From Bin80 sp964291275 (GTDB lineage: Bacteria; Bacteroidota; Rhodothermia; Rhodothermales; Bin80): a stretch of DNA of 64,000 nucleotides. Numbering within the stretch: the stretch's first letter is position 1; each line of letters starts with the position of its first letter. Shown piece by piece: positions 1 to 9,640 of the stretch. Made by a program: the position numbers and the translations under genes. The notes under the pieces are model-generated. The model was not told where the DNA came from and searched no databases. It was given only the letters and a program-made list of their open reading frames with translations. The stretch is from NCBI GenBank assembly GCA_964291275.2, contig OZ219799.1, forward strand, positions 868,001 to 932,000. The letters are read 5' to 3'.

Positions 1-406
1 GTCGGTATGCATCCTCCAGTATGCGAGCGTACCGCTCAAACGAAACGTTCGAAAATGAAGGACTCGGCCGATATGGATTCCACGCTTGCGCCTCATCTAA
101 GCGCAGGGCGACTACTGTATCTTCCACACCCAAGTGATCGGCCAGCAGGGGAATCTGCGCTCGGTCAAAGTTACGCGGGGTCAACGTAATTGTATAGGTC
201 GGACGATTGTTGACCATCGGTATACCGTTGCGGTCATAGATAGAGCCACGCGCAGGTATTATGCGTATATCGCGTAGTGCATTACTACGCGCAATGCTTG
301 ACAGGTCCTGCTGCTCGGCGATCTGCAGTCTGAAGAGTTGAAGGCTCAAGATCACCAGAACGCCACCAATCGCGGAGGTGAAGAGCCAATAGCGGTAGTC
401 AGTCAA
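1..406 (-). CDS. mrdA: PBP2-like peptidoglycan transpeptidase, N-terminal part (cut by window edge)
   Basis: Reverse-strand translation gives a short N-terminus ending in TDYRYW, one hydrophobic membrane segment (about LFTSAIGGVLVILSLQLF), then RGSIYDRNGIPMVNNRPTY, the hallmark start of the dimerisation domain of elongation-type class B penicillin-binding proteins, and a segment with NPYRPSPSF matching the linker that follows. The transpeptidase domain lies beyond base 1. The frame is closed by a TAG near 470 and contains no ATG; the TTG at 406 is the likeliest start, but this is uncertain. The protein would cross-link peptidoglycan for rod elongation in the inner membrane/periplasm. It is divergent from the gene at 557. 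Family call is confident; PBP2 versus another class B PBP is less sure because only ~135 residues are visible. Confidence 0.75.
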   Translation of the reverse strand, partial: MTDYRYWLFTSAIGGVLVILSLQLFRLQIAEQQDLSSIARSNALRDIRIIPARGSIYDRNGIPMVNNRPTYTITLTPRNFDRAQIPLLADHLGVEDTVVALRLDEAQAWNPYRPSPSFSNVSFERYARILEDAYR

Positions 407-556
407 TGGATTGGTATAATATTTGCGATCGCTTAAGTTATAGTATAGTGGTTCAAGTGGAACCGGTTGCTAGTCTAAGACTATTACTCGCTGGGAGCGT
501 CCAAACTGTTCCCGAGGTGGGGAGTACGAAAAATAGATCAAAAGAGATAGACCAAG

Positions 557-3500
557 ATGCAATGCTCCATGAGGAAGTTTTTGTCGTTGGCCATGTTGCT
601 TATTCTGCCGATTCTTCTGACATCAGGGCCCGTGTTGGCGCAGCAGTTCGGACGTAATAAAGTACAGTACGACCAATTCCATTTCCGAAGTTTTCGGACC
701 CCACACTTCGAGTTTTACTACTACCCCGAGGAAAAGACTGCCGTCGATGACGCGTCCCGAATGGGGGAGCGGTGGTATCGCCGCCACTCTCGAACCTTCT
801 TGCGCGATTTCCATGAACGCAAACCAGTCATTTTCTATGCCAATGATGCCGACTTCCAGCAGACTAATGTGATTAGCGGAACTTTGGGGCAGGGTACCGG
901 AGGGGTTACCGAGAGCCTCAAGGAGCGTGTTGTTATGCCGCTTACGGGAATCTATAAGGAGACCGATCATGTATTGGGTCATGAGCTTGTGCACAGTTTT
1001 CAATACGATATTGCACTTTCGCGAGGAGACAGTTCTCGCTTCGCACTTCAGCTCCTGCCCCTGTGGCTTGTGGAGGGAATGGCAGAGTATCTGTCTGTTG
1101 GTCGGGATGATGCACACACGGCAATGTGGATGCGCGATGCGGCACTGCGAGACGACCTGCCGACCATTGAGCAACTGACCCGGAGTAACAAGTATTTTCC
1201 TTATCGCTACGGACAGGCGTACTTAGCCTATATCGGCGGAAAATATGGGGATGCAGCGGTCACCAATATTTTTAAGTTGGGGGGTCGTACAGGCATCGAT
1301 TCGGCCTTCGTGTACACGATCGGGATCACTGCTGACTCCCTTTCTGTGGAATGGGCGCAGGCCATCCGGGATGCCTATATGCCTATCATGGATTCGCGTA
1401 CGCACCCAGACAGCGCAGGAACAGTTATCCTGTCTGAGGAGCTCAGCGGAGGAGCATTGAACCTTTCACCCACCGTAAGCCCAGACGGACAGTATGTAGC
1501 CTACCTGAGTGAGAAGGATATTTTTAATATCAATCTGTTCATTGCGGATGCGGAGACCGGGAAAACCATCCGCAAACTGAGTGCGACCAACACCAACCCG
1601 CACTTCGACAATATTCGCTTCATCAACTCGGCGGGTTCCTGGTCCCCTGATGGTAAACGTTTTGCATTTGTAACCTTTTCGCAGGGTGATAACGAACTTT
1701 CAATATGGAATTTGGACTCTGGCAGCCTTGAGAGTCGAATCAGTGTTGAGGGTGTGAGTGCATTCAGCAATCCTGCATGGTCACCGGATGGGCGATCAAT
1801 TGCATTTTCCGGGGTTGATGGAGGAATCAGCGATCTGTACATCTACGACCTTCAGGAGGGCCAAGTGCGCCAGATCACCAGTGATCGATTTGCTGACCTT
1901 CAGCCTGCATGGTCACCGGATGGTCAGACGCTAGCAGTCGTAACTGATCGTGGTCCAGATGGGACAAATTTTGAAACGCTTGAGTATGCTGAGACGCGCA
2001 TTTCGCTTATTGACCTCAGCAGTGGCACTCACAGTACACTACGCCCCTTTGCGCATGGGAAACACATCAACCCACAGTTTTCACCGGATGGGCAAAGTTT
2101 GTATTTCATCAGTGATCAGGACGGCTTCTCGGATATTTATCGGTATGATTTCCGCGAAGAAACGCCATACCGTGTGACAAGCCTTAAAACGGGTGTTAGT
2201 GGTATTACGGCGTTGTCTCCCACAATGAGTGTGGCTTCGCAGAATGGAAAGGTCGTGTTTTCGGTTTTCCATGACGGGGGCTATGAAGTTTTCGGACTTG
2301 AATCTGATGAAGCCGTGGGGGCACTGGTTGAAAACAACATCCTGACCCGTGCCAGCATCCTGCCACCCCAGAGTGCAGAGAACGAGGGACTGGTTGCCGA
2401 TTATCTGGATGATCCTCTGACGGGACTTCCAGAACCAAGAACTTCGGTTGAAGAGGTATACAGTTCGCGTCTACGGTTGGATTATGTAGCTCCCCCATCA
2501 ATTGGAGTATCGGTTGGAGGATACTATGGTGGAGGTGCAGCTGGGGGAGTTGGATTCTACTTCAGTGATATGCTGGGTAATAAGAATCTGGCGGTTGTTG
2601 CACAGGCCAATGGTACATTCAAGGATGTCGGTGGGATGGTACAGTACATGAACCGCGGGCGGCGATTTAATTACGGTGGATTGGCTGCACACATCCCGTA
2701 TTTGTACGGTTATCCACAACAGGGTTATAATCAGCATGGAGAGTACGTAATTCGGGATTTGCGTCAGCGGTTGTACTTGGATCAGATTCGTGGCATCGGC
2801 TCATATCCTTTCACAACGACGCGGCGGCTTGAGGTGTTTGGAGGTTTTACCCGTTATGGGTTTGACATTCAGGCCTACGACTATACTTACACTGCTTTCG
2901 GCATCCAGCGGGAACGCAGAAATGCGGACAAGTGCAGCAATCTCACCGAAGAGGAGCGTCAGGTGGTCTGGGCTTGCGAGCCGGACGGTTTCTATTACGT
3001 TGACGTGGGTCTGGCGTATGTTGGAGACTTTAGTAACTTTGGTTTTACCTCACCTTCACAGGGTGGTCGGTATCGGCTCGAGGTTGCCCCTCGCATTGGG
3101 ACCGACAATTTCATCAGCGTTCTGGCTGACTATCGTCGCTATTTTTTTCCGCAGCCCTTCACGCTTGCGATTCGTGGCATGTTTGCGGGCAATTTTGGAG
3201 GTGATCAGGAACAGGTCTTCTCACGTGAGAGTCTCTATTACCCCTATTACCGGGGTTTTGTCCGAGGGTATAATTATAACTCTTTTGATTTTGGAGAGGA
3301 ATGCAGGGATGCTGGATGCTCGGTGTACACACGCCTGTACGGGACGCGTGCGGCATTGGCGAGTGCGGAAATTCGGTTACCTTTGTTAGGCACGGAAGCC
3401 CTGGGGCTGATCAATTTCCCCTATTTGCCGCTGGAACTCGTAGGTTTTGCGGATGCGGGAATGGCGTGGAACGACAGAGATGATCCGTTCAAAATGCTCA

Positions 3501-3664
3501 AGTTTGAGCGAGATACGGTTGAGCGTGTGCCGGTGGTAAGTGTCGGTCCTGCGGCGCGATTCAACTTATTGGGATACCTTGTCTTCGAGATTTATTACGC
3601 CTATCCATTCCAGCGGCCGGATAAGGGAGGACATTTCGGGTTCCAGCTGCTGCCAGGCTGGTGA
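557..3664 (+). CDS. Secreted HExxH metalloprotease-like / TolB-type propeller / beta-barrel protein
   Basis: A 1035-residue exported protein; the signal peptide (MRKFLSLAMLLILP...VLAQ) fits better if translation starts at the second ATG (569). Residues ~50-260 form a gluzincin-like domain with GHELVHSFQYD (HExxH) followed by WLVEGMAEYLS, whose Glu would be the third zinc ligand. Residues ~300-600 hold repeated PD40/TolB blades (SPDGQ, WSPDG, FSPDG motifs). The last ~370 residues are rich in alternating aromatic/glycine strands and end in FGFQLLPGW, as in surface-antigen (BamA-like) outer-membrane barrels. The role is unknown; a surface or periplasmic peptidase anchored by its own barrel is inferred. 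It is followed 10 bp later by pyrD, so the two may share a transcript. Confidence 0.8.
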   Translation: MQCSMRKFLSLAMLLILPILLTSGPVLAQQFGRNKVQYDQFHFRSFRTPHFEFYYYPEEKTAVDDASRMGERWYRRHSRTFLRDFHERKPVIFYANDADFQQTNVISGTLGQGTGGVTESLKERVVMPLTGIYKETDHVLGHELVHSFQYDIALSRGDSSRFALQLLPLWLVEGMAEYLSVGRDDAHTAMWMRDAALRDDLPTIEQLTRSNKYFPYRYGQAYLAYIGGKYGDAAVTNIFKLGGRTGIDSAFVYTIGITADSLSVEWAQAIRDAYMPIMDSRTHPDSAGTVILSEELSGGALNLSPTVSPDGQYVAYLSEKDIFNINLFIADAETGKTIRKLSATNTNPHFDNIRFINSAGSWSPDGKRFAFVTFSQGDNELSIWNLDSGSLESRISVEGVSAFSNPAWSPDGRSIAFSGVDGGISDLYIYDLQEGQVRQITSDRFADLQPAWSPDGQTLAVVTDRGPDGTNFETLEYAETRISLIDLSSGTHSTLRPFAHGKHINPQFSPDGQSLYFISDQDGFSDIYRYDFREETPYRVTSLKTGVSGITALSPTMSVASQNGKVVFSVFHDGGYEVFGLESDEAVGALVENNILTRASILPPQSAENEGLVADYLDDPLTGLPEPRTSVEEVYSSRLRLDYVAPPSIGVSVGGYYGGGAAGGVGFYFSDMLGNKNLAVVAQANGTFKDVGGMVQYMNRGRRFNYGGLAAHIPYLYGYPQQGYNQHGEYVIRDLRQRLYLDQIRGIGSYPFTTTRRLEVFGGFTRYGFDIQAYDYTYTAFGIQRERRNADKCSNLTEEERQVVWACEPDGFYYVDVGLAYVGDFSNFGFTSPSQGGRYRLEVAPRIGTDNFISVLADYRRYFFPQPFTLAIRGMFAGNFGGDQEQVFSRESLYYPYYRGFVRGYNYNSFDFGEECRDAGCSVYTRLYGTRAALASAEIRLPLLGTEALGLINFPYLPLELVGFADAGMAWNDRDDPFKMLKFERDTVERVPVVSVGPAARFNLLGYLVFEIYYAYPFQRPDKGGHFGFQLLPGW

Positions 3665-3674
3665 TCCCTGAAGT

Positions 3675-4778
3675 ATGAGTGATAATCTTAGGCGTTGGCT
3701 CTTCGGGTTGGATCCTGGGTTGGCTCATCGGCTGGGGTTTGGTGCAGCTTGGCTTGCGGATCGCTGTGCGCCCCAGTATCTCCGCCGCACATTTACACTG
3801 GAAGATCCTGTTCTTCACCAGCGTGTCTGGGATTTGGAATTTCCAAATCCAGTGGGTTTGGCAGCAGGTTGCGACAAGAACGCCTTACTGCTCCCGTTTT
3901 GGGCCAAACTAGGTTTTGGGCATGCAGAGGTGGGTTCTGTGACGTTGCGTCGATCGCGGGGCAACTCACGACCAAGATTATTTCGTCTCGAGGAGGATCG
4001 TGCTATTATTAACCGGCTGGGTCTGCCAAGCAAGGGCGCTCGCCGAGTCGCTCGGCGTTTATCCAGTGCCCGTACAACCGGGATGCCGGTTGGTGTCAGT
4101 ATTGCCAGGGTACATGGAAAAATATCGCCTATTGAGGATTACCGTCGCTGTGCAGCTCGCTTGATCCCTTATGCTGACTACTTGACCATAAACATTTCGT
4201 GTCCCAATACCTCGGATGGCACTACGTTCGAAACGCCGGAGTATCTGGACGATCTGCTTGCGGTGCTTATGGGCGAGGTTGACGGCCGGATCCCGGTGCT
4301 GATAAAGCTTTCCCCCCTAGATACACCGAAAGTAGTTTACGACAGTCAGACAGAGGGGATTCTGGAAACAGCGATCAGCCGCGGAGTGAGCGGGTTCGTC
4401 GTGACCAATACAGCCAAGGACCGCGCAGGGCTTGTTACAGATAAGCAGGTGCTGGATGCAATTGGTCCGGGGGGGCTTAGTGGTGCACCGCTGCACTACA
4501 GAGCAGTTCAGATGGTCAGGTATATCTATTCATGCGTTGGACCCAGGTACCCGATTATTGGTGTTGGGGGAATTTTTTCGGCGGAGGATGCTTATCGAAT
4601 GATTCGTGCAGGTGCCTGTTTACTGCAGTTGTACACTGGTTTGGTGTATGAAGGCCCGTCAATCGTGCACAATATCAAACGTGGTCTGGTCGAACTGCTG
4701 AAGGCCGATGGTTTCACCTCTTTGCAGTCAGCTGTGGGCACTGAACAGAGAATCGCAAAGGTCGCAAACACAGTGTAA
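3675..4778 (+). CDS. pyrD: Dihydroorotate dehydrogenase, class-2-length (quinone type)
   Basis: Oxidises dihydroorotate to orotate in pyrimidine synthesis. At 367 residues it has the N-terminal helical extension of membrane-associated class 2 enzymes (RRWLFGLDPGLAHRLG), then FPNPVGLAAGCDKNA, the FMN motifs TNTAKDR, GPGGLSGAPL and PIIGVGGIFSAEDA, and C-terminal LLQLYTGLVYEGP. The catalytic-base motif reads NISCPNTSDG: a Cys stands where class 2 enzymes such as E. coli PyrD normally have Ser, and INRLGLPSKG replaces the usual INRMGFNN. It therefore belongs to a divergent subgroup. No PyrK-type gene is adjacent, which fits quinone rather than NAD use. Starts 10 bp after the upstream gene. Confidence 0.9.
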   Translation: MSDNLRRWLFGLDPGLAHRLGFGAAWLADRCAPQYLRRTFTLEDPVLHQRVWDLEFPNPVGLAAGCDKNALLLPFWAKLGFGHAEVGSVTLRRSRGNSRPRLFRLEEDRAIINRLGLPSKGARRVARRLSSARTTGMPVGVSIARVHGKISPIEDYRRCAARLIPYADYLTINISCPNTSDGTTFETPEYLDDLLAVLMGEVDGRIPVLIKLSPLDTPKVVYDSQTEGILETAISRGVSGFVVTNTAKDRAGLVTDKQVLDAIGPGGLSGAPLHYRAVQMVRYIYSCVGPRYPIIGVGGIFSAEDAYRMIRAGACLLQLYTGLVYEGPSIVHNIKRGLVELLKADGFTSLQSAVGTEQRIAKVANTV

Positions 4779-4825
4779 ATTATTGAGATCGTGGACGGAG
4801 GTTTTGGTAGTGGTTATCCACAACA

Positions 4826-5626
4826 ATGGTGGACTGTGTTACTGTAGTACCTTCTATTGCAGTTACGATGAAGGCTTGTGGAGCGTTGTATCTCCAATCT
4901 TTGATGCATATGTCGACCGAGATCGAAAACTTGTGGTTTCGCCCGTTCCGTCAGATTGGTGAAATTCAGGTCATACACGTTGATTTGACGCCGCACGAGG
5001 CTCGCGAACAGTACGCGATAGAATGGCTCGACAAAGAAGAGCTTGCGCGTTGGCAGCGGTATCTACATGATCGTCCACGAAGGGAGTTCGCCCTGTGTCG
5101 GGCAGCGCTGCGTTATTTGCTTTGTCGGCGGCTTGGTTGCAAGAACAAACAGCTTTCAATAGTCGCTGCGGATCATGGTAAGCCGTATGCTGTGGTCAAT
5201 AGTCAGCTGGCTCCGATCAGCTTCAATATCAGTCACAGCGGATATCACGGTCTGATTGCTTTTGCGCAGGGGCAGCAGCGCCTAGGAGTGGATGTGGAGG
5301 CACGATCACGTCGGAGAGATATTGACGGAATTGCTGAAATGGTGTTTGGCCCGAATGAACGGGCAGAAATCGCATCCGCGAATGGATTAGCAAAGGCACA
5401 CATGTTTTTCAGGTTCTGGACGCTGAAGGAAGCCTTGGTAAAGGCCCTCGGCACAGGGTTGTCCATAGATCTTACTGCATTTGAGATCCCCCCGGATATT
5501 CGGCATGGGGCTGGAAAAAGCACTTTTGAGTTTCCTGGACTGGACAGGACCCTTTGGGAGCTACAGGACTTGAGCACCAATGGATACGCCGCTGCAATTG
5601 CAGCAGAAATGACCCATCTCAGCTGA
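4826..5626 (+). CDS. 4'-phosphopantetheinyl transferase, Sfp/AcpT type
   Basis: Transfers the phosphopantetheine arm of CoA to a serine of carrier proteins. Diagnostic motifs are GVDVEARSR (Mg-binding GVDxE) and FRFWTLKEALVKALGTGL (WxxKEAxxK), with SFNISHSG upstream, in the order expected of an Sfp-type enzyme. Family similarity begins around IQVIHVDLTP, roughly residue 48 from the first ATG; starts at 4904 or 4910 (MSTEIENLWF) would give a more typical ~238-residue protein, and no clear ribosome site decides. It follows pyrD by ~50-130 bp on the same strand and is convergent with the esterase gene. No polyketide or peptide synthase is near, so it may serve fatty-acid ACP. Confidence 0.88.
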   Translation: MVDCVTVVPSIAVTMKACGALYLQSLMHMSTEIENLWFRPFRQIGEIQVIHVDLTPHEAREQYAIEWLDKEELARWQRYLHDRPRREFALCRAALRYLLCRRLGCKNKQLSIVAADHGKPYAVVNSQLAPISFNISHSGYHGLIAFAQGQQRLGVDVEARSRRRDIDGIAEMVFGPNERAEIASANGLAKAHMFFRFWTLKEALVKALGTGLSIDLTAFEIPPDIRHGAGKSTFEFPGLDRTLWELQDLSTNGYAAAIAAEMTHLS

Positions 5627-5787
5627 ATCTGTGCAGTTTGACAGAAATCACTACTCTACCGATCCGTATTTCCCGCTCATTGCAAGTGAATCCGTCTTGG
5701 GGATATTTTCCGGTCTTCCCCACACCATTCTGCTCACCCCAGATCCTGTATTGCTGACAAAAACACTGTAGCCGCGCCCGTTTCTGG

Positions 5788-5814
5788 TGATAATTCGAAT
5801 TAAGGGAATTATCA
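5788..5814. terminator. AT-rich inverted repeat between convergent genes
   Basis: A perfect 9-bp inverted repeat, TGATAATTC ... GAATTATCA, with a 9-base loop lies between the convergent PPTase (+) and esterase (-) stops. Its position suits a bidirectional terminator, but the stem is AT-rich and no long T run follows, so the call is tentative. Confidence 0.3.
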
Positions 5815-5837
5815 TGAAGCAGCCGGTTCATTGGTGT

Positions 5838-7076
5838 CTATTCCGAATGACCGTCAGGAGGAAAGAAATGGGAAAGTGCATCTATGAAATGGGCACGCCA
5901 GTTACCCCAAGTGTGGCCCTCAGGATATTCTCGATAAACAAAGTCATATCCCTTCTCTGTTAGTACTTCCCTGAATTGGCGGTTGGCTCTGAGAAAATTT
6001 ACATCATCATCCGGGAGCCATCCTTGGCCCACCATTTGTTCGTACAGACCGATGTCCACATAGAGTCGAATCGGTTTGGTACGGGTTTGCCTGTAGGCTT
6101 CAATCAAAGCATTGCTCCCGAAGGAAAGGTACCCGGATTGGCTGTATCCCAAACCAAAAACATCCGGATGCTGAAACGATATGTAGGCCGAGGCTAATCC
6201 GGCATAGGAAGGCCCTGCCACAAGTCGTGCCGAAGGGTGATCCAGGCTTCTGTAATGCTTTTCCACGTATGGCACGGCTTCTTCGGCCATGAAGCGCGCG
6301 AAGTCAGGATTCATGCCGTACTCAGTCGACCGGTTGGGCATACCCATCAGATGCCTGTTGGGTGGAGCAATGAACACGGCAATCACGGGCTCCAGTTCCC
6401 TGGACTCGATCAAATTATCCAGTACAGCAGGTGCATGGGCGTATTCAATGTAATCCTGTCCATCCAGAACATAGATAGTGGGATGATGTGTATTAAGAGA
6501 ATCATATCCAGGCGGAGTATACACGTAAACCTCTGTTGCATAGCCCATAATTCCGATGGGCAGCAGGTGTCGGGTAACGCGTGTATAATCTCCCGGAGCA
6601 CCATCTCGCACTGCTTTAAGGGCTGAAGGATAAGAATATCCCGGCATCGCCAGTTCAGAATGGCCACCCAATCCGCTCAGTACCATATATGGACACAATG
6701 GATCGGTTATTGGAGGACCATCGTCTACCAACAGCTGATATTCCAGCCGGGCCTCTGCAGGGTGAACTCCTCGATAATAGTACAGGTCGGACCCCATGAT
6801 ATTCTCCATATCAATCTCGTCAGCCCACTGGGTTATATCTCCCAGGATTCGTACGCGCGTGTTCGGTCCTTGATAGAGGTAAATCACGGTTGTGTCGTTT
6901 TCAATGAGCGGCGTACCTGTGAGCCGCACCTGCCTCATGAAGTTTTCTATGTGTTGCTTTTGCTGGGACGCGCTTTCAGCTGCAGATAGGTCTTTCTTAA
7001 GTTGCTCGATGTCAGCCATGCGGTCAGTTGTACATGCGGCGAGAAGTATCATACATAAGAGGAAGGCTCGACACAT
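5838..7076 (-). CDS. Esterase-D/Fes-type hydrolase, lipoprotein
   Basis: A 412-residue lipoprotein (lipobox LLAAC at residue ~15) followed by a coiled linker, a small immunoglobulin-like/CBM48-like domain (VIYLYQGPNTRVRILGD, as in enterochelin esterase N-domains) and an alpha/beta-hydrolase domain with VYVYTPPGYD and IYVLDGQDY. The nucleophile elbow is GPSYAG (residue ~295) and the likely catalytic His is in EGHTWGNW near the end. Family members cleave acyl esters of sugars, siderophores or xylan. The start codon overlaps the upstream gene's stop (TAATG), so it is translationally coupled to the six-hairpin protein and is probably the last gene of the glycan locus. Removal of acyl groups from imported or periplasmic glycan is inferred. 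Confidence 0.82.
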   Translation of the reverse strand: MCRAFLLCMILLAACTTDRMADIEQLKKDLSAAESASQQKQHIENFMRQVRLTGTPLIENDTTVIYLYQGPNTRVRILGDITQWADEIDMENIMGSDLYYYRGVHPAEARLEYQLLVDDGPPITDPLCPYMVLSGLGGHSELAMPGYSYPSALKAVRDGAPGDYTRVTRHLLPIGIMGYATEVYVYTPPGYDSLNTHHPTIYVLDGQDYIEYAHAPAVLDNLIESRELEPVIAVFIAPPNRHLMGMPNRSTEYGMNPDFARFMAEEAVPYVEKHYRSLDHPSARLVAGPSYAGLASAYISFQHPDVFGLGYSQSGYLSFGSNALIEAYRQTRTKPIRLYVDIGLYEQMVGQGWLPDDDVNFLRANRQFREVLTEKGYDFVYREYPEGHTWGNWRAHFIDALSHFFPPDGHSE

Positions 7077-9124
7077 TAATTCAGAGGGAAGATTCCGTTA
7101 CAGTTGACTCCAAACCGTTTCCCCTGGTACCGCAGGCCAAGTAGTTCTGCCTTCGGATCGAATTCACCAAACTGCGGCTTGGCTGTTATGCCTCTTGCAG
7201 GTGTGGGACGTAAACCGAAGATACCTTCCAGAATGACAGTCACCCAGCTCCCGCACGAGGAACTGAGCCAATCGTTGATATAGGGCATTTCCGAGGGTGA
7301 TTTACGAGCTCCGCCTTCATCTGGTGCGATCACAGTTTCTGCAAAGTGTGCCTGACCAAAAGGACCTTGATTGGCACTTCGCGCCAAGCTTTTCAACCAC
7401 GAAAATGCCATATCCACTTCCCCAATGCGGTACAGGCCACGGGCTGTTTCGGATGGCCAGGCTGGATAAGCTCCGGTCCATTGGTGGTCGGGCCTGACAC
7501 TGAACAACACATCTTCGTCTTTGGGGGACAGAGCGTGCATCCAGGTCTCCGTTTGCAATTCTTGCTTGAAAAAGTTGACTATTTCGGTTTTTTGCCTTGT
7601 CGTCAAGTCTTGTGGTATCGTGTTCAGAATGGTGAGCAGATCGTAACAGTGGCGCACTTCGTGCATCGTACCATCAGGTTGACGAGCTCGCCAATATCCT
7701 TTTCCATTAACATATAATTCATGGATACGCGCTATAAGTTGAGTTGCTTCCTGGCGCAATAGACTTGCCTGCTCTGAGGGCTCCAGTAAATCAGCAACAG
7801 CTCTCAGACTGAATACGTTCGCTGCGTTTAGGGCAGCTACCTCATGAACATAGTTGCTCACGCATTCAAGTAGGTTATATAGCGTGCCATAACCCGCCAA
7901 GCCGCTGGGCTGCTTGAACCGCTTCCAGTTCAAAGCATATTGAGACAGGAATTCTTGTACGGATGTATGTCTAATCTGATGTGCAAGCCAGGACAAATCT
8001 CCCGACCAGCGCAGGTAAGTGTAAGCCATGCTCACCATTGCGTAGTCGTTTACTGCGTACCAAGGCCCAATTCCACTTCCCGTCAAATATTCCGTGCCAA
8101 AGTGCTGATGTACGTCCATGTGCATCCAGCGCTCGAGGCTTGCCCTCATTACAACGGGATCGAGTAGGGCATGTACGGGAGCACTCAGTGAATAGTCCCA
8201 CAACACCATTGCCGATTGCCAGTAGCGGGGCATCAGAGTATCGTAGGTTCGACCATGGACAGAAAGAGGGTGGCAGCGCTTGGAGTAGGTTACGCCCAAG
8301 GCCCCCATCCAGTAGAGCTTTCGAATATCGGTATCCTCTGTTATGAGCAGAGGCAACTCTCCCGAGTACCGGTCGTTACCGGGAGTAAACAGGGCCCTCA
8401 ACTCGGTATTCCAGTTTGATCTTACTAGCTCTAATTCACCAGTTACGTCTCGTATCAGCGTGTCGTATGCGGTAGCGGCTTCATTGACGTTTTCGCCGAT
8501 GGAATTGACATAGTGGAAGTGCCACCGAGCTCCTGGTTCGAGCTGTACGGTGTACCGAAAACTATTACGGTCCACATCTGCATTAGGAGGCCATGTGCCT
8601 TGCATTGATACTGCGCTGCTGTGGCGTGCCCTAAAAACGAGCGCTTGCCGCTGCGCATTCCATTCTACTTTATTGCCCTTCTCTGAGGGTGGCAGTGCCT
8701 GATTCCAGGGTTTGAGAGACTTTGTGATTCCTCCCTGAACCCGCAATCCTACTGATACATGGCGGTGTGTCTTACTCCGGTTTTCGATGGTTATTTTCAT
8801 CACGGCGGCCATCTTCTCCACGGCTAACGCCACTATTGAAGTGAGATGTAAGCCTTGGTAGATAGATTCACGAACAATCCGGTCGGGATACCAAGTGATT
8901 GTGACGGGCTGACCGAGTGCAGGAAAATGGAAATCATCAAGAATGAAGGATGCCGTAGGCGTATCAGCCGTCGCGAAAGGGGGGAAATTGAGGCATCGAA
9001 GACACGTTAGATCGGTGGTCACCTGCACGCAACCCAGAAAATTGGTTAGTCCAGGAGGATTGAAGGAGTCGCCAAAGCGATGTGTAAGAGAGTCGCTTCG
9101 GAGATCTCCCACGGTAGGAATCAT
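7076..9124 (-). CDS. Six-hairpin glycosidase-like protein (paralogue A)
   Basis: 682 residues with no signal peptide, hence probably cytoplasmic. An N-terminal beta-rich domain (to ~240) precedes a helical domain with repeated aromatic/acidic motifs such as TYDTLMPRYWQS, HFGTEYLTG, WYAVNDYAMVS, ECVSNYVHEVA and GAYPAWPSETARGLYRIG, the pattern of (alpha/alpha)6 glycoside hydrolases and phosphorylases (GH63/65/94-like layout). I cannot assign a CAZy family. A close paralogue with the same domain order lies at 14678-16744. The stop overlaps the start of the esterase (TAATG). Directly upstream lies decayed transposon DNA, so this gene may have been separated from the rest of the operon by an insertion. 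Confidence 0.75.
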   Translation of the reverse strand: MIPTVGDLRSDSLTHRFGDSFNPPGLTNFLGCVQVTTDLTCLRCLNFPPFATADTPTASFILDDFHFPALGQPVTITWYPDRIVRESIYQGLHLTSIVALAVEKMAAVMKITIENRSKTHRHVSVGLRVQGGITKSLKPWNQALPPSEKGNKVEWNAQRQALVFRARHSSAVSMQGTWPPNADVDRNSFRYTVQLEPGARWHFHYVNSIGENVNEAATAYDTLIRDVTGELELVRSNWNTELRALFTPGNDRYSGELPLLITEDTDIRKLYWMGALGVTYSKRCHPLSVHGRTYDTLMPRYWQSAMVLWDYSLSAPVHALLDPVVMRASLERWMHMDVHQHFGTEYLTGSGIGPWYAVNDYAMVSMAYTYLRWSGDLSWLAHQIRHTSVQEFLSQYALNWKRFKQPSGLAGYGTLYNLLECVSNYVHEVAALNAANVFSLRAVADLLEPSEQASLLRQEATQLIARIHELYVNGKGYWRARQPDGTMHEVRHCYDLLTILNTIPQDLTTRQKTEIVNFFKQELQTETWMHALSPKDEDVLFSVRPDHQWTGAYPAWPSETARGLYRIGEVDMAFSWLKSLARSANQGPFGQAHFAETVIAPDEGGARKSPSEMPYINDWLSSSCGSWVTVILEGIFGLRPTPARGITAKPQFGEFDPKAELLGLRYQGKRFGVNCNGIFPLN

Positions 9125-9191
9125 GTGAGTTACCCTTTATACGCTTTAATTGGGAATCATGTACTTAACTGCACTGTACCGATTTCTCGGG

Positions 9192-9640
9192 TCATAGGGG
9201 TTGGTAACCCGAACGCCCCTCGCTGTGCAGATGCCCAATCCCGGAGGCTAGTATGTTTGCGGCCGCATTCAGGTCCGCACGATCCGCATGGCCAAGAGCC
9301 ATACACTCGAATTGGCGCTGCGTCATCCGATTATCTGCCTCAGTATACTCACATTCATAATACTACTGACTCGTATACGCCGCTTTGACTTTGATCGCCT
9401 CACAACATTTGTAGTCCAGCATTTGACCAACTGGACCCATCCGTTTTCAGAATCTCACAGTTGAAACCAGACTTCTGTTTCATGTTCGTACCCGCGGATT
9501 CAATCGTACCCTTTGCCAAACGCGTCATCGCCTTCACCTTAGGTCTTCCAGTACAATCGCAGACCGGGCTCAGCAATCCTGCGGCTTGCCTGATGGTTCG
9601 CATTCTTGCGGATATTCGCACACTTGCGCTGTCCTTTACT
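9192..9640 (-). pseudogene. tnpB: Decayed TnpB (IS200/IS605 OrfB) fragment
   Basis: Reverse-strand frames contain the C-terminal half of TnpB in pieces: ANIRKNANHQASRRIAE, KVKAMTRLAKGTIES, GTNMKQKSGFNCEIL, MLDYKCCEAIKVKAAYTS, a zinc-finger remnant CEYTEADNRMTQRQFEC, and the last RuvC motif ADLNAAANILASGI before a TGA at 9192-9194. The pieces lie in different frames and include an in-frame TAG, so the gene is dead. The zinc finger has lost a cysteine (MALGH where CxxCGH is expected). The N-terminal half and TnpA are absent. No clear omega-RNA or element end was identified. Confidence 0.75.

Noticed and set aside
623..1174. Long reverse-strand open frame inside the metalloprotease/TolB gene
   Set aside because: No family motif, signal or ribosome site; codon pattern is that of the opposite real gene.
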